Shown here: positions 17,368 through 26,451 of the stretch, piece by piece
How positions within the stretch are numbered: position 1 is the stretch's first letter
How the letters are laid out: each line of letters begins with the position of its first letter
Source: Longibacter salinarum
GTDB taxonomy: Bacteria > Bacteroidota > Rhodothermia > Rhodothermales > Salinibacteraceae
Direction: 5' to 3'
Assembly (NCBI RefSeq): GCF_002554795.1
Contig: NZ_PDEQ01000008.1
Coordinates: 62,001-126,000, forward strand
DNA length: 64,000 nt
The notes under the pieces: model-generated
What the model was told of the DNA's origin: nothing
Seen by the model: only the letters and a program-made list of their open reading frames with translations
Database searches by the model: none
Position numbers and translations under genes: made by a program

Positions 17368-17847
17368 TTTCGGGCTCAGATTGTGGCCCTTGCGGAGAGC
17401 GGCCGCTCCATTGCCGACCTCGCCCGTGAGTTTGAACCCTCGCGCTGGACGATCAACCACTGGGTCAAGCAGGCCCGGGTGGACGCGGAGGGGCCAACGC
17501 CAAGCGGCCCCATGACCACCGATGAACGAGCGGAGCTCCGGCGCCTGCGCCGCGAGAACCAGACGCTCAAGACAGAGCGAGAGATCCTGGCAAAGGCCAC
17601 GGCGTTATGGCGATGACGCATCGCCTGTCGCGAGGGAGACCCGGCACGTGCCGGATCGGTCTTCCGATTCATAGCCGCGCACTAGCCCACGTTTCCTGTG
17701 GCGACGATGTGCCGCGTGCTCGGCCTCAGCCGAAGCGGCTTCTACGCGCGGCGCCATCGGTCGACTTCGAGACACGCTCGAACAGATGCCACCCTTACCA
17801 CGCGGATCCCTAGTCGAAACCGGCATCTGAGCTGCGCTAGGCGGTGA
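17368..17847 (+). pseudogene. Decayed IS3-family insertion sequence (orfA and start of orfB)
   Basis: From 17368 the frame reads FRAQIVALAESGRSIADLAR and later RRLRRENQTLKTEREILAKATA, a typical IS3 OrfA helix-turn-helix and leucine-rich region without its first residues. After AKATALW a short insertion shifts the frame; the end of OrfA (ARETRHVPDRSSDS, stop at 17672) is recovered in another frame. OrfB begins in the +1 frame with FRFIAAH, hits an in-frame stop at 17683, and continues TMCRVLGLSRSGFYARRHR before losing similarity after about 35 more codons. Both ends, including the catalytic DDE region, are gone, so it cannot transpose. It follows the G-rich array with no gap. Confidence 0.85.
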
Positions 17848-18035
17848 CGTCTGAAGCCATACCTGGCAGACAATCCCGGTTCAGTCTAACGATCAATCTG
17901 CCTGCCGCAGATGCCTGTCGTACACGGTGGAGGCCGAAGCCAGACGTGGGCTTCTCAGCACTGCATGGACGCAGGCATCGACGTATGGCTATTGCCAGAA
18001 CGGTGCTCCGCGTGAACGACGGAGACAGCCTCAAG
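17848..18035. other. Gap after the IS3 remnant
   Basis: No gene or clear insertion-sequence end is seen here. It may be further decayed IS3 sequence, but no motif supports this. Confidence 0.3.
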
Positions 18036-18191
18036 AAGCGCAGGGCGCCCCTCACCCATTCTCCCAACTCCTTTCCCCCTCTCTCCCATTCCCCCTCTCT
18101 CCCATTCACCCTTTCCCCCATTCACCCTCTCCCCCTCTCACACTTCCCTCATCCCTCACACCTCACATCTCAAACCCCACCCCCCACAAAC
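18036..18191. repeat. Degenerate pyrimidine-rich array 3' of lptE
   Basis: Degenerate units such as CTCCCATT, CTCCCCCT and TTCACCCT run to within one base of the lptE stop (18192-18194). On the lptE sense strand the first part reads GGGGTTTGAGATGTGAGG-like and the later part GGGAGAAT/GGGTGAAT, i.e. a mixture of the families seen at 17295 and 2016. Confidence 0.65.
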
Positions 18192-18752
18192 CTACCAGTT
18201 TGAGGTTGCGGCGCTGAAGACGTCATCGGCGATTTGCTCCAGAGCGTCACGGGCTGCCGCCTCCTCGCCGTCCACGCCCTGGGTCACCGGATCGTAGTTG
18301 GAGGAGGCGCTGAACTCGCGCTCGATCATCGCTTCCGGCGGCTGCTTCGTCTGATCCATGTACTGCACCGACACGCGAATTCGGACCTGGTTGGCGTTGG
18401 CGCGGTCGTCGTCGCCAACCGTCGTCGGCTCGCTGCTATATCCAGTGATGGTCGCACTCAAGAGCGCATCAGCATCCGCCTCGTTGTTCGTCAAGCGCAG
18501 GCGCGTGCGATTCACGAAGCGATCGGTAAAGAACCGGGTCAGCTCACGATCCAGCGTCGTCACCGGACTGATGCTGTTGTCCTGCACCAGCGGCACGGCG
18601 ATCGTATTGAGGTTCGACGGGATGCTGCCGGCCTGAAAGCCGTAAAAGCTGCACCCGGACATCCAGAGAACGGAAGTTAGAAGGACCGCCAACAGAAACG
18701 TCGGTCGGCGGTAATTGAACACGCGAGACACAGGTACGATTCGGGGACTCAT
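18192..18752 (-). CDS. lptE: LptE-family LPS assembly lipoprotein
   Basis: This 186-residue protein has a hydrophobic N-terminal signal (FLLAVLLTSVLW) and a lipobox MSGC with Cys34, so it should be lipidated and sent to the outer membrane. The sequence YGFQAGSIPSNLNTIAVPLVQDN and the later TTLDRELTRFFTDRFVNRTRL match the LptE family of Bacteroidota, which plugs the LptD barrel during LPS insertion. It lies downstream of the sigma-54 activator in the same direction, an arrangement common in this phylum. The 305-bp gap between them contains a repeat array. Confidence 0.88.
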   Translation of the reverse strand: MSPRIVPVSRVFNYRRPTFLLAVLLTSVLWMSGCSFYGFQAGSIPSNLNTIAVPLVQDNSISPVTTLDRELTRFFTDRFVNRTRLRLTNNEADADALLSATITGYSSEPTTVGDDDRANANQVRIRVSVQYMDQTKQPPEAMIEREFSASSNYDPVTQGVDGEEAAARDALEQIADDVFSAATSNW

Positions 18753-18833
18753 GGGGGAATTCAGGGCGACCGGTCATGTGAACGCCCGGCTCAAACGAAG
18801 GTACGGATCCGAGTAAGGAAACGCAGGCGGAGG

Positions 18834-19057
18834 ATCATTTCGCATACCACACTTCGCATTTCGAATTCCGCATTTCGACCTTCGCACTTCGACCTTCGCA
18901 CTTCGACCTTCGCACTTCGACCTTCGCACTTCGACCTTCGCACTTCGACCTTCGCACTTCGACCTTCGCACTTCGACCTTCGCACTTCGACTATAGTATT
19001 TCCCTGCACATTTCGCACTTCCAACTTAGCACTTCGAACTTAGCACTTCGAACTCAT
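18834..19057. repeat. 14-bp (2 x 7) tandem array 3' of the sigma-54 activator
   Basis: About eight near-perfect copies of the 14-bp unit CTTCGACCTTCGCA run from about 18879 to 18990, flanked by degenerate heptamers (ACTTCGA, GCACTTC, CATTTCG). On the sense strand of the activator the unit is TGCGAAGGTCGAAG, i.e. two NNCGAAG heptamers. The array reaches the activator's TAG stop (19058-19060) with no more than a few bases of spacer. No spacers of unique sequence are present, so it is not a CRISPR. Confidence 0.85.
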
Positions 19058-20506
19058 CTAGAGGTCTTCGTCGATGTCCTTCAGCTTGCGGTAGAGCGTT
19101 CGCTCACTGATTCCGAGAGCACGTGAGGTCTTGCGCCGATTGCCGTCGAAGCGCTTTAAGGCTTGCGTGATGAGATCGCGCTCCGCCTGCTCCAGGGTCG
19201 GAATATCCTCAGGCTCCACGCTTCTCTCTTCCGCAGGCTCGCCCGATCCATTCGTCTCCGTTTCCCGGCGCCCGATGGTTTCCCCCGACCGATCTGGCTC
19301 TCCTCTCGGGCTATCGTCCACCTCGTAGGCAACATCCTTGATCCGCGACTCGGTGTCACTCGAGAAGCCTCCGGTCCCTGCGCCGCTGGTCGCGTCTCGA
19401 TCCGTGATGTTGGAATCGCGGACGACCACGAAGTCGTCATACGCCCCGGGAAAGTCGCTCCGCTCCACCACATCGCGCGGGACGACGACGCCGATGTTCG
19501 AGACCAGCGTCCGGATTTGGTCCTTCATCTCGCTCATCTCCATGCGCATCTCAAGGATGGCGCGGTAGAGCAGCTCTCGCTCGCGGATGTCCGAGCCGCC
19601 GCCCTGCGAGGCCTGCCCCCGCTGCTGCCCACCACCGGAACGGTCCCGTTCGGGCTCGACGCGCATGAGACTGGTTGATGACGCCCCCATGCCCGTTCCA
19701 CGAAACTCGTCCAGATCCCGCAACAGCGGACGAATGTCCTCGATCGTGACCTCGTCGTTTCGGAGCAGCACGACAACCTGCTCGGCGACGTTACGCAGCT
19801 CGCGGACGTTACCCGGCCAGTCGTAATCGACCAGCAGATCCTTGGCGTCGTCCGTCAGCTTCTTCATCGGCGAGTTGTACTCCGTGGCAAATCGGTGGAG
19901 GAAGGTTTCGAAAATGGGCATGACATCCTCCTTCCGGTCGCGGAGGGGCGGGATGTCGATCAGAACGGTGCTCAGACGGTAGTAGAGATCCTTTCGAAAG
20001 CGTCCCTGCTTCACCTCCTGCATCAGGTTCTTGTTGGTCGCCGCCACCACTCGCACGTCCGACTGAATCTGCTGTGATGACCCCACGCGGCTGAACTTGC
20101 CGGTTTCCAGCACGCGCAGCAGACGCACCTGCGCCTCCTGCGGCATTTCGCCGATCTCGTCCAGAAAAATGGTCGACCCGTCGGCCTCCTCGAAGTAGCC
20201 AACCCGCTTTTGAACCGCACCAGTGTACGCTCCTTTTTCCGCGCCGAACAGCTCGCTCTCGATCAGCCCCTCAGGGATCGCCCCACAGTTCACGACGACC
20301 ATGGGCTCGTGCCGCCGCATGCTGAGTTCGTGGAGCACATCGGCGATCAGCTCTTTCCCGACCCCGCTTTCACCCTGGAGTAAGACCGTGATCTCCGTTT
20401 TCGCCACCTGGCGAGCCCGATCGATCACATTTTTGATGGCGTCGGACGTGCCGACAATGCCAAATCGTTCCTGAATTGAGTCGCGGTCCATAACGGAGAG
20501 ATCCAT
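19058..20506 (-). CDS. Sigma-54-dependent transcriptional activator (AAA+ and Fis-type HTH)
   Basis: The 482-residue protein begins almost at once with the AAA+ sigma-54 interaction domain: Walker A GESGVGKE (45-52), the sigma-54 loop GAYTGA (92-97, Phe replaced by Tyr), Walker B IFLDE (113-117), and the R-finger region RKDLYYRL. A long polar, probably disordered linker (about 270-430) leads to a Fis-type helix-turn-helix (GNRRKTSRALGISERTLYRKL). There is no receiver or other sensor domain, so activity must be set by another protein or by expression. It hydrolyses ATP to open sigma-54 promoters. It precedes lptE, as in other Bacteroidota, suggesting a link to envelope biogenesis. Confidence 0.92.
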   Translation of the reverse strand: MDLSVMDRDSIQERFGIVGTSDAIKNVIDRARQVAKTEITVLLQGESGVGKELIADVLHELSMRRHEPMVVVNCGAIPEGLIESELFGAEKGAYTGAVQKRVGYFEEADGSTIFLDEIGEMPQEAQVRLLRVLETGKFSRVGSSQQIQSDVRVVAATNKNLMQEVKQGRFRKDLYYRLSTVLIDIPPLRDRKEDVMPIFETFLHRFATEYNSPMKKLTDDAKDLLVDYDWPGNVRELRNVAEQVVVLLRNDEVTIEDIRPLLRDLDEFRGTGMGASSTSLMRVEPERDRSGGGQQRGQASQGGGSDIRERELLYRAILEMRMEMSEMKDQIRTLVSNIGVVVPRDVVERSDFPGAYDDFVVVRDSNITDRDATSGAGTGGFSSDTESRIKDVAYEVDDSPRGEPDRSGETIGRRETETNGSGEPAEERSVEPEDIPTLEQAERDLITQALKRFDGNRRKTSRALGISERTLYRKLKDIDEDL

Positions 20507-20643
20507 TCGCGTACTTCATCGATGCGCGACGGGCGATCGGGTCACGCCAACAGCGTGCCCTGCCACAATGTCACGGGCCATATGACACCCAAAGTCCCCG
20601 GTCAAGATCCCGACCCACACGCCTGTGCGTTGACGATGCCGTG

Positions 20644-20686
20644 AATGAACAGGCGAAGCCTGGTCAATGAACGGGCGAAGCCTGGT
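20644..20686. repeat. Two tandem 22-bp repeats, each with a small palindrome
   Basis: Two copies of a unit beginning AATGAAC and containing GGCGAAGCCTGGT lie end to end with a 22-bp period. Each has the mini-hairpin AGGCGAAGCCT. The pair sits 27 bp beyond the stop codon of the nucleotidyltransferase gene. Confidence 0.7.
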
Positions 20687-20713
20687 TGTTGCATCTCAGA
20701 TCGTCTTGAACCC

Positions 20714-21532
20714 TCAGCCAGAACCGTCAAGCACATCGCGAAAGAGCCGGTTCAGCGGTTCGATTCCCGCCCGGGACGACCGACCCGCAAAATCGGTGTT
20801 TTGGAGTCGCTCAAGCTCACTGAACGCGAAATCCTGAAGTTCGGGAATTGGCGCAGCCGATGCCATCTCACCCGCTGCACGCTTCTCTTCCAGCAGGTCG
20901 TCGATCGCATGGCGAAGATCTTCATCCTCCACGCACGCGTCCACAAGGCGAGCAAACTCGACCGGCACGGGCCCACGGTCCGCCCCGATCCAGCGGATGG
21001 CGAGGAGCGGTCGCAGAACGTAGAGGTACTTTTTGAGGGGCACGGTGTCCGCATCGCGAAGATACCGATCCACGTTCGTCCGGGCCATGCTAAGATAATG
21101 GTACCCGGCAGCCTTCGGGCGATAGTACTCCAGGAGCAGATCGCGCCACCGCGTCATCACGGCGGCGTCTTCTCGGTATACGAGAGGAGACTGAAGCCAC
21201 TCGATCAGCGATGGGTTGCTCTTCCGGAAGAGCCGCAGCGCCTTGCGCAGATCCCAGGCGTGGATATCGATCTCCCCAACCGACGCGTCCTCAATCTCCG
21301 GGTCGATCGCATCGTCGCGACGCTCCAGGTCGATCGACAGATACCAGTCGCGGGGGTGAACGTAGACGACGCGAACATCGTAATCGGAATCCGGCGAAGC
21401 GAAGCCCCACGCCCGACTCCCCGACTCACACGCATACAGCACCCGCACATCGTGACGGGACTCGAACCTGTCCAGGCGCCCTTTCACTTCGGCACGGACG
21501 GAATCTGAGAGAGACGGCACGGATGTGACCAT
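20714..21532 (-). CDS. RlaP/YcgL-like predicted nucleotidyltransferase
   Basis: The 272-residue protein has the nucleotidyltransferase core ESGSRAWGFASPDSDYDVR (about 37-54), with Gly38-Ser39 and the metal-binding aspartates Asp50 and Asp52, followed by the helical C-terminal part with HYLSMARTNVDRYL. This matches the family of DNA polymerase beta-type nucleotidyltransferases that includes RlaP of RNA-repair clusters. The substrate is unknown and no RNA ligase or other RNA-repair gene is adjacent. The start at 21532 gives the core at the expected distance. Confidence 0.85.
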   Translation of the reverse strand: MVTSVPSLSDSVRAEVKGRLDRFESRHDVRVLYACESGSRAWGFASPDSDYDVRVVYVHPRDWYLSIDLERRDDAIDPEIEDASVGEIDIHAWDLRKALRLFRKSNPSLIEWLQSPLVYREDAAVMTRWRDLLLEYYRPKAAGYHYLSMARTNVDRYLRDADTVPLKKYLYVLRPLLAIRWIGADRGPVPVEFARLVDACVEDEDLRHAIDDLLEEKRAAGEMASAAPIPELQDFAFSELERLQNTDFAGRSSRAGIEPLNRLFRDVLDGSG

Positions 21533-21576
21533 ATGAAGTGAGCGGAGACGGAACGAGCCGAGCGAGAAGTGCCCGT

Positions 21577-21939
21577 TTACATCGGGCCCGTGTCTTCACC
21601 ACGCTTCCCGTGGAATACGCTGCGCTGCTCCAGAATTCGGCGACTCACCTCCACATCGTCGGCATACTTCTCACCAGCCGCTCGCATGGACTCGGCCTGG
21701 TTGTCGAAATAGGACTGTAGCGCATCACGATCGCGCACCTGATACTGGATCGTCCAGCGGCGCGTACCCTGCACATCGTCGCCGTCCGGAATCGTGGACG
21801 CGTCGTCGCTCCGCTCATACCAGGCCGCCGCCTCGAAGCCATCAATCTCGAGCATCTCCCGCACGTGCTCGCGTAGCCATGCAGCGTACTCGTTGATCAC
21901 ATCGGACGTCACGGTCAGATTGACTTCGTAGAAAAACAT
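21577..21939 (-). CDS. DUF4286 family protein
   Basis: This 120-residue cytoplasmic protein starts MFFYEVNLTV and contains WLREHVREML and WTIQYQVRDRDALQSYF, the pattern of DUF4286, a small ferredoxin-like alpha/beta family common in Bacteroidota. Its function is unknown. It lies 44 bp upstream of the nucleotidyltransferase gene on the same strand, so the two may be cotranscribed. Confidence 0.75.
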   Translation of the reverse strand: MFFYEVNLTVTSDVINEYAAWLREHVREMLEIDGFEAAAWYERSDDASTIPDGDDVQGTRRWTIQYQVRDRDALQSYFDNQAESMRAAGEKYADDVEVSRRILEQRSVFHGKRGEDTGPM

Positions 21940-22119
21940 GTAGCAGTCCCTGGTCTGTGGAAAAGTGCGTTCACGTCTGCAATGGAAGCCTCACTCGGTA
22001 GATCCGTACGAAGCGACTTCCGCGGAGATCGTCATTCAGAGTTTGCGTTCCCCAACCTTCTCTCGCTTCTGACCTCCTCCACGATGAGCATTACCGAGCG
22101 ATCCTCACGCACGTATCGC

Positions 22120-22683
22120 TTATTCCGACCGCTCACTGAGTACGCGCGCTGGGCTTGTGAACGAGATGCCGAGTGACGACTGCGAACTAATCATGATGGA
22201 CTCAACGATGGGCGCATGAACCGGCTGAGGTGCACTCCAGTCGATGATGAAGTTGGCGCCGAGGCCTCCCGCGGCATCGGTTTCTTCGATTACCACGGAG
22301 GTCGACGCGAGCGGGTCGAGGCGGCGAGGCCCGTCGAGGTAGCGCCGAACGAATTGCCCACTGTTGTCGATGTATTCGATCTTTGAGAGGACGATCGCCC
22401 GATCCGGGTCGGTGTTGCGAATGCTCACGGTCGCCGCAAGGTTAATCGTGCGATCCTGGTTCTTGAAATGGATGTGCGAGTAGATCGGCACGTAGAGCGT
22501 CTGCCCCCGCGACATGTTCACCTCCGTTAGAGCAACCGCTGTATCGGGAGGAGCAGCCGGCTCGAGTTGCGACGCTGGCGTTTCACCGGCAAATGAATCA
22601 GGGGTAGGCTCGTCGGGCTGAGCACATCCGGCAAACCCAATGAAGGCAAGACAGAGAATGACTCCAAGCGGGCAGAACGCCAT
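22120..22683 (-). CDS. DUF3124 family lipoprotein
   Basis: Starting at 22683 the 187-residue product has a clean lipoprotein signal (hydrophobic GVILCLAFIGF and lipobox FAGC, Cys20). A proline-rich linker leads to the DUF3124 domain (MSRGQTLYVPIYSHIHF, ATVSIRNTDPDRAIVL, DPLASTSVVIEE). The domain looks like a beta-sandwich exposed in the periplasm; its function is not known. A longer reading from 22794 would place basic sequence before the signal peptide and overlap the divergent pirin promoter. Confidence 0.8.
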   Translation of the reverse strand: MAFCPLGVILCLAFIGFAGCAQPDEPTPDSFAGETPASQLEPAAPPDTAVALTEVNMSRGQTLYVPIYSHIHFKNQDRTINLAATVSIRNTDPDRAIVLSKIEYIDNSGQFVRRYLDGPRRLDPLASTSVVIEETDAAGGLGANFIIDWSAPQPVHAPIVESIMISSQSSLGISFTSPARVLSERSE

Positions 22684-22937
22684 GTTCGTTCGGCGTGTCT
22701 TGCAGAAACCGATTGCTGCAGACGCAAACCGGGGTGCCATCATGAGACGCGTACGTTTTGCGAAGAAAAGTGCGCCCAAGGAGAAGCGCGACAAGTAAGA
22801 GGTACCATTCGGATGATTCGACCCTGTTCCGATTTCAGAACGCTAATGCATCACGTAACGGTACAGTTGTCTCTTTTCAACGGCCCCGATCCTTTTCAAC
22901 TAATACGTGTTGCAACACGAGACAGGCAACAATCCGG

Positions 22938-23708
22938 ATGAGCATTGGTGATACCGCTATGAGCACCGCGTCAACGCGCCCCACTCTTCGAATCCGCCGC
23001 AGCGAAGATCGTGGTTTCGAGGACTTCGGCTGGACGGACAACTGGATGACGTTCTCCTTCGCGAACTACAACGATCCCGACTGGATGCGCTTCGGGCCGC
23101 TTCGCGTCATGGTGGAGAACCACATCCAGCCGCATGAGGGATTCAGTGCACACCCACACCGCGACGTGGAGATCGTCACGTACGTCTCCTCCGGCGTCCT
23201 CACGCACGAGGACAACTTCGGGCACAAAGCCGAGATCACCGCCGGTGGAATGCAGCGCATCAGTGCGGGCAGCCGCGGAATGATCCACTCGGAGGAGAAT
23301 CGCCACGACAACGTTGAGCACAACTACCAGATGTGGCTCATCCCCGATCGGACAGGCACCGAGTTCGACTTCGGACAAAAGACATTTTCCACGGACGAGC
23401 GGCAAGGACAATTCCGACTGTACATTTCGCCCGACGGACGCGACGACAGTCTGCCCGTCAATACCGACGCCTTCATCTACGCCGGCCTCTTTTCCGAGGG
23501 CGACGCGGTCACGCACCAGCTCAATGCCGGACGCGGCGTGTGGATTCAAGTAGTCGACGGCGAGCTCTCCTTGGTTGGAAAAACGCTGCACACGGGCGAC
23601 GGCGTCGGCGTAACAGATGCCGACGGCCCGATCGACATCACGTTCGGTGCCGACAGCGAGGTCCTGCTATTCGACGTGCGCATGGACGTCCCGCGGATCT
23701 GGCAGTAG
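22938..23708 (+). CDS. Pirin family protein
   Basis: The 256-residue bicupin has the pirin metal-site motif in the order HIQPHEGFSAHPHRDVEIVTYV and GMIHSEEN, with the three His and one Glu that bind iron in known pirins. Some bacterial pirins are quercetin dioxygenases and others act as redox-sensitive regulators; the sequence does not decide between these. The start at 22938 (MSIGDTAM) is preferred to the longer reading because the first domain then begins near residue 15. ATG at 22959 is the alternative. Confidence 0.9.
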   Translation: MSIGDTAMSTASTRPTLRIRRSEDRGFEDFGWTDNWMTFSFANYNDPDWMRFGPLRVMVENHIQPHEGFSAHPHRDVEIVTYVSSGVLTHEDNFGHKAEITAGGMQRISAGSRGMIHSEENRHDNVEHNYQMWLIPDRTGTEFDFGQKTFSTDERQGQFRLYISPDGRDDSLPVNTDAFIYAGLFSEGDAVTHQLNAGRGVWIQVVDGELSLVGKTLHTGDGVGVTDADGPIDITFGADSEVLLFDVRMDVPRIWQ

Positions 23709-23724
23709 AACGTGCACCTCAAGA

Positions 23725-24780
23725 TTATGCCGGCATTTGCGAAGCCTTCGGCTCGATCATGACCTCGTCCAGCGATCGCCGCGGCGTATGGGACCGCTCG
23801 GGCTCGCCGTATCCGAGGCGGAACGTGATCTGCGGGTGCATCGCCGGGTCGGGGAGGAGCAACCGCAGGTCATTCTTCAGCACCGGAATCTGCAGCAGCT
23901 GGTTCATGGGCTGAAGCTGCAGTCCCCGGAGTGTGGCCGCAAGCCAGATGCGCTCAAGCGCCTGCCCGGCGCGGACCTGTGCTTTCGGCGTGTCGGCATG
24001 CGTAGCAAGAGCGGCGAGTACCGGCGCCGAATCCAGTCGCTCGCGATCCTTCGCCGTGGTGGAGTCGCTGAGGTCGAGATAGGTCACGGCTAGCTGCCCG
24101 ATCTTGGACATCAGCCACGGCGTGCCGAAGGCGCCCTCGCCGATGCACTCGGCTAACTCCTCACGCCATTCTCGATCCACAAACTGCATGGCGTTGGCCC
24201 GCGCCATCATCGCGTAGACGCTCGCCCGAATGCTCTCATCGTCGGTCATCCACAGGCGCATGTCGTCGCCGGCGTACCACTCGAGTGTGGACAAGACCCC
24301 GTCTGGCACCGGACGGTCTTCGTACGGCTCATGGTTGGTGTGCCGATCCACGATAGCGGGAAACAGCTCGGCACGATCCACATCGGCAGAGCCATCGGCA
24401 TCCACGTGCAACGTCGCGACGCGGATCAGATCTTCTCCCGTCGTAGACGCATGCGACGACAGATCGGGCGCCCAGTGGACGGTCACCTCGAAGTCCAGAT
24501 AGGCGGCAGCGACAAGAATATTCTCGATCGCACAGCCGATGCTTACGAACAGCTCGCGGCGATCGGGGTCCGCGTAACGTAGCCAGCGCGACGGGTCGGC
24601 GAAAACGTGAATGCGGGACCCGTCCACGGCAAACTGCCAGGGCTGCGTGTTGTGGCTGGAGGGCGCGAGAATGGCCCAGTTCAACAGGAAGCGGGTCTGG
24701 ACGGCGATGGGCTCGGTCGCGGGAAAATCATACTCCGAGACGGCCCAGGGGTCGGCGGGGGCAAGCGTGGATACGGTCAT
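23725..24780 (-). CDS. Acg-like nitroreductase family FMN oxidoreductase
   Basis: The 351-residue protein contains WAILAPSSHNTQPW near the N terminus, the FMN-binding signature of nitroreductase-fold proteins of the Acg type, and a later LAATLRGLQLQPMNQLLQ helix of the second half. Acg-like proteins bind FMN and have been suggested to sequester flavin under stress rather than reduce nitro compounds. The length (about 350 versus about 200 for classical nitroreductases) supports this subgroup. The start at 24780 removes an Arg/Pro-rich leader. Confidence 0.8.
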   Translation of the reverse strand: MTVSTLAPADPWAVSEYDFPATEPIAVQTRFLLNWAILAPSSHNTQPWQFAVDGSRIHVFADPSRWLRYADPDRRELFVSIGCAIENILVAAAYLDFEVTVHWAPDLSSHASTTGEDLIRVATLHVDADGSADVDRAELFPAIVDRHTNHEPYEDRPVPDGVLSTLEWYAGDDMRLWMTDDESIRASVYAMMARANAMQFVDREWREELAECIGEGAFGTPWLMSKIGQLAVTYLDLSDSTTAKDRERLDSAPVLAALATHADTPKAQVRAGQALERIWLAATLRGLQLQPMNQLLQIPVLKNDLRLLLPDPAMHPQITFRLGYGEPERSHTPRRSLDEVMIEPKASQMPA

Positions 24781-24951
24781 GGCAACGGGGCGGCGGTCCA
24801 ATGGCTGCAGCGGGCCGGGTCGCATGCTGCGTCCCAGCGTTGGACATTAAGATCGCCGTATCTCCCCGGACGTGTTCACCGGACGCCCCGTACAGGGATG
24901 TCGGGGAACGCCGCGTTCTCGCGTAGGCTTCTCCCCCGCATTCTAGCTGCT

Positions 24952-26451
24952 CTACGCCACGATCGTATCCGTTTCAGCCGCCTCGGCGAGTGTCGTCGTC
25001 TCCAGCGCTGTGCCGAGAAGGGTCGAGGATGTGCAGTCGTCGATGCGGACGCGAACATACTGTCCTTTCTCGTAGTCCTCTCGGGGGAAGACCACACCCT
25101 TGTTCGTGTCCGTGCGGCCGAAGAACTCCTCGTCGCTCTTCTTGCTCGGCCCCTCGATCAGCACCGTGTGGACTTTCCCGATTTCCTGCTTGTTGCTCTC
25201 CGCCGCGTGCTGACGCTGCAGCGTGATGATTTCCTCCAGGCGCCGCTGCTTCACCTCCTCCGGCACGTCGTCCTCGTACTTCCGGTGCGCGTAGGTCTGC
25301 GGCCGCTCGCTGTACTTGAACGTGAAGGCGTGGTCGTAGCGCACCTCCTCCATCAGCGTCAGCGTGTCGCGGTGCTGATCCTCCGTCTCACCGCAGAACC
25401 CGGCGATGATGTCGGACGAAAAGGAGATGCCGGGGCAGATGCTGCGTGCGCGGTCGATCAGATCGAGGTACTCCTCGCGGGTGTACGTCCGACGCATCCG
25501 ATCGAGCACCTCCGTGTTGCCGTGCTGCACCGGAAGGTGGATATAGTTGCAGACGTTCGGCCGGTCGCGGTGCACGCGAAGCAGATCGTCTGAGCAGTCC
25601 TTCGGGTGGCTGGTGGAGTAGCGAACGCGAAGCTCGGGAGAGACGCGACTCACGCGGTCGAGCAGCTCGGCAAAACTCACGTCCGTGCCGTCATCGTCCG
25701 TGTAGTGATACGAGTTCACGTTTTGCCCGAGGACGGTCACCTCCTTGTAGCCCTCGTCGACGAGCTGCTGCACTTCGCGCAAGATGCTCGACACCGGGCG
25801 GCTCCGCTCGCGACCGCGGGTAAACGGCACGACGCAGAAGGAGCACATGTTGTCGCACCCGCGCATAATCGTGACGAAGGCGCTGAGGCCGTTGCTGTCG
25901 TAACGCACGGGGGCGAGGTCCGCATACGTCTCCTCCTTCGAAAGCTGCACGTTCACGGCCGCCTGCCCACTCTCGTCCGCCTCATTAAGAAGACGCGGCA
26001 GGTCCCGGTAGGCGTCCGGGCCGACGACGAGGTCCACGAGCTTCTCCTGCTCCAGCAGTTTTTCCCGCAGTCGTTCGGCCATGCAGCCCAGCACACCGAG
26101 CGTCAGGTCGCGCCCACGGTCCCGCTTGTCGGCCCGCAGCATGCTTAGGCGCTTTCGCACCTTTTGCTCGGCGTTTTCCCGAATCGCACAGGTGTTAATC
26201 AAAACGACATCCGCCTCACTCTCCTCCGTCGTCAAGCCATATCCGTTTTCTCGGAGCACCGACGCGACGATCTCGGAATCCGACACGTTCATCTGGCACC
26301 CATATGTCTCAATAAAGACGGACCGGGCGCCGTCGATTTCCTGATAGCCAGACTTCGGTCGATCGAGCTCCTCGGGGTCGACCCCCTTCTCCTTGGCTCG
26401 CTCGCGCTTCAGGTCATTGTCGAGGATCTGAATGTCAGAAATGGGCTGCAT
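24952..26451 (-). CDS. miaB: tRNA-i6A37 methylthiotransferase MiaB
   Basis: The protein (499 residues) has an N-terminal UPF0004 domain with cluster cysteines Cys52 ([13 protein letters not shown]), Cys88 (NTCAIRENA) and Cys123 (GVLGCMAER), the radical-SAM motif CDNMCSFC (199-206), and a C-terminal TRAM domain. MiaB adds the 2-methylthio group to N6-isopentenyladenosine at position 37 of tRNAs reading UNN codons, using two iron-sulfur clusters and SAM. The sequences [14 protein letters not shown] and ETYGCQMN are diagnostic for MiaB rather than RimO or MtaB. The N terminus is about 40 residues longer than in many homologs. Confidence 0.96.
   Translation of the reverse strand: MQPISDIQILDNDLKRERAKEKGVDPEELDRPKSGYQEIDGARSVFIETYGCQMNVSDSEIVASVLRENGYGLTTEESEADVVLINTCAIRENAEQKVRKRLSMLRADKRDRGRDLTLGVLGCMAERLREKLLEQEKLVDLVVGPDAYRDLPRLLNEADESGQAAVNVQLSKEETYADLAPVRYDSNGLSAFVTIMRGCDNMCSFCVVPFTRGRERSRPVSSILREVQQLVDEGYKEVTVLGQNVNSYHYTDDDGTDVSFAELLDRVSRVSPELRVRYSTSHPKDCSDDLLRVHRDRPNVCNYIHLPVQHGNTEVLDRMRRTYTREEYLDLIDRARSICPGISFSSDIIAGFCGETEDQHRDTLTLMEEVRYDHAFTFKYSERPQTYAHRKYEDDVPEEVKQRRLEEIITLQRQHAAESNKQEIGKVHTVLIEGPSKKSDEEFFGRTDTNKGVVFPREDYEKGQYVRVRIDDCTSSTLLGTALETTTLAEAAETDTIVA

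Noticed and set aside
18774-19024. Reverse ORFs encoding VEVRRSKCEGRSAK-type repeats
   Set aside because: They are translations of the 14-bp tandem array; all frames stay open because the unit has no stop codon.
18834-19057. Possible CRISPR array
   Set aside because: The repeat period is 14 bp with no unique spacers, and no cas gene is present in the window.
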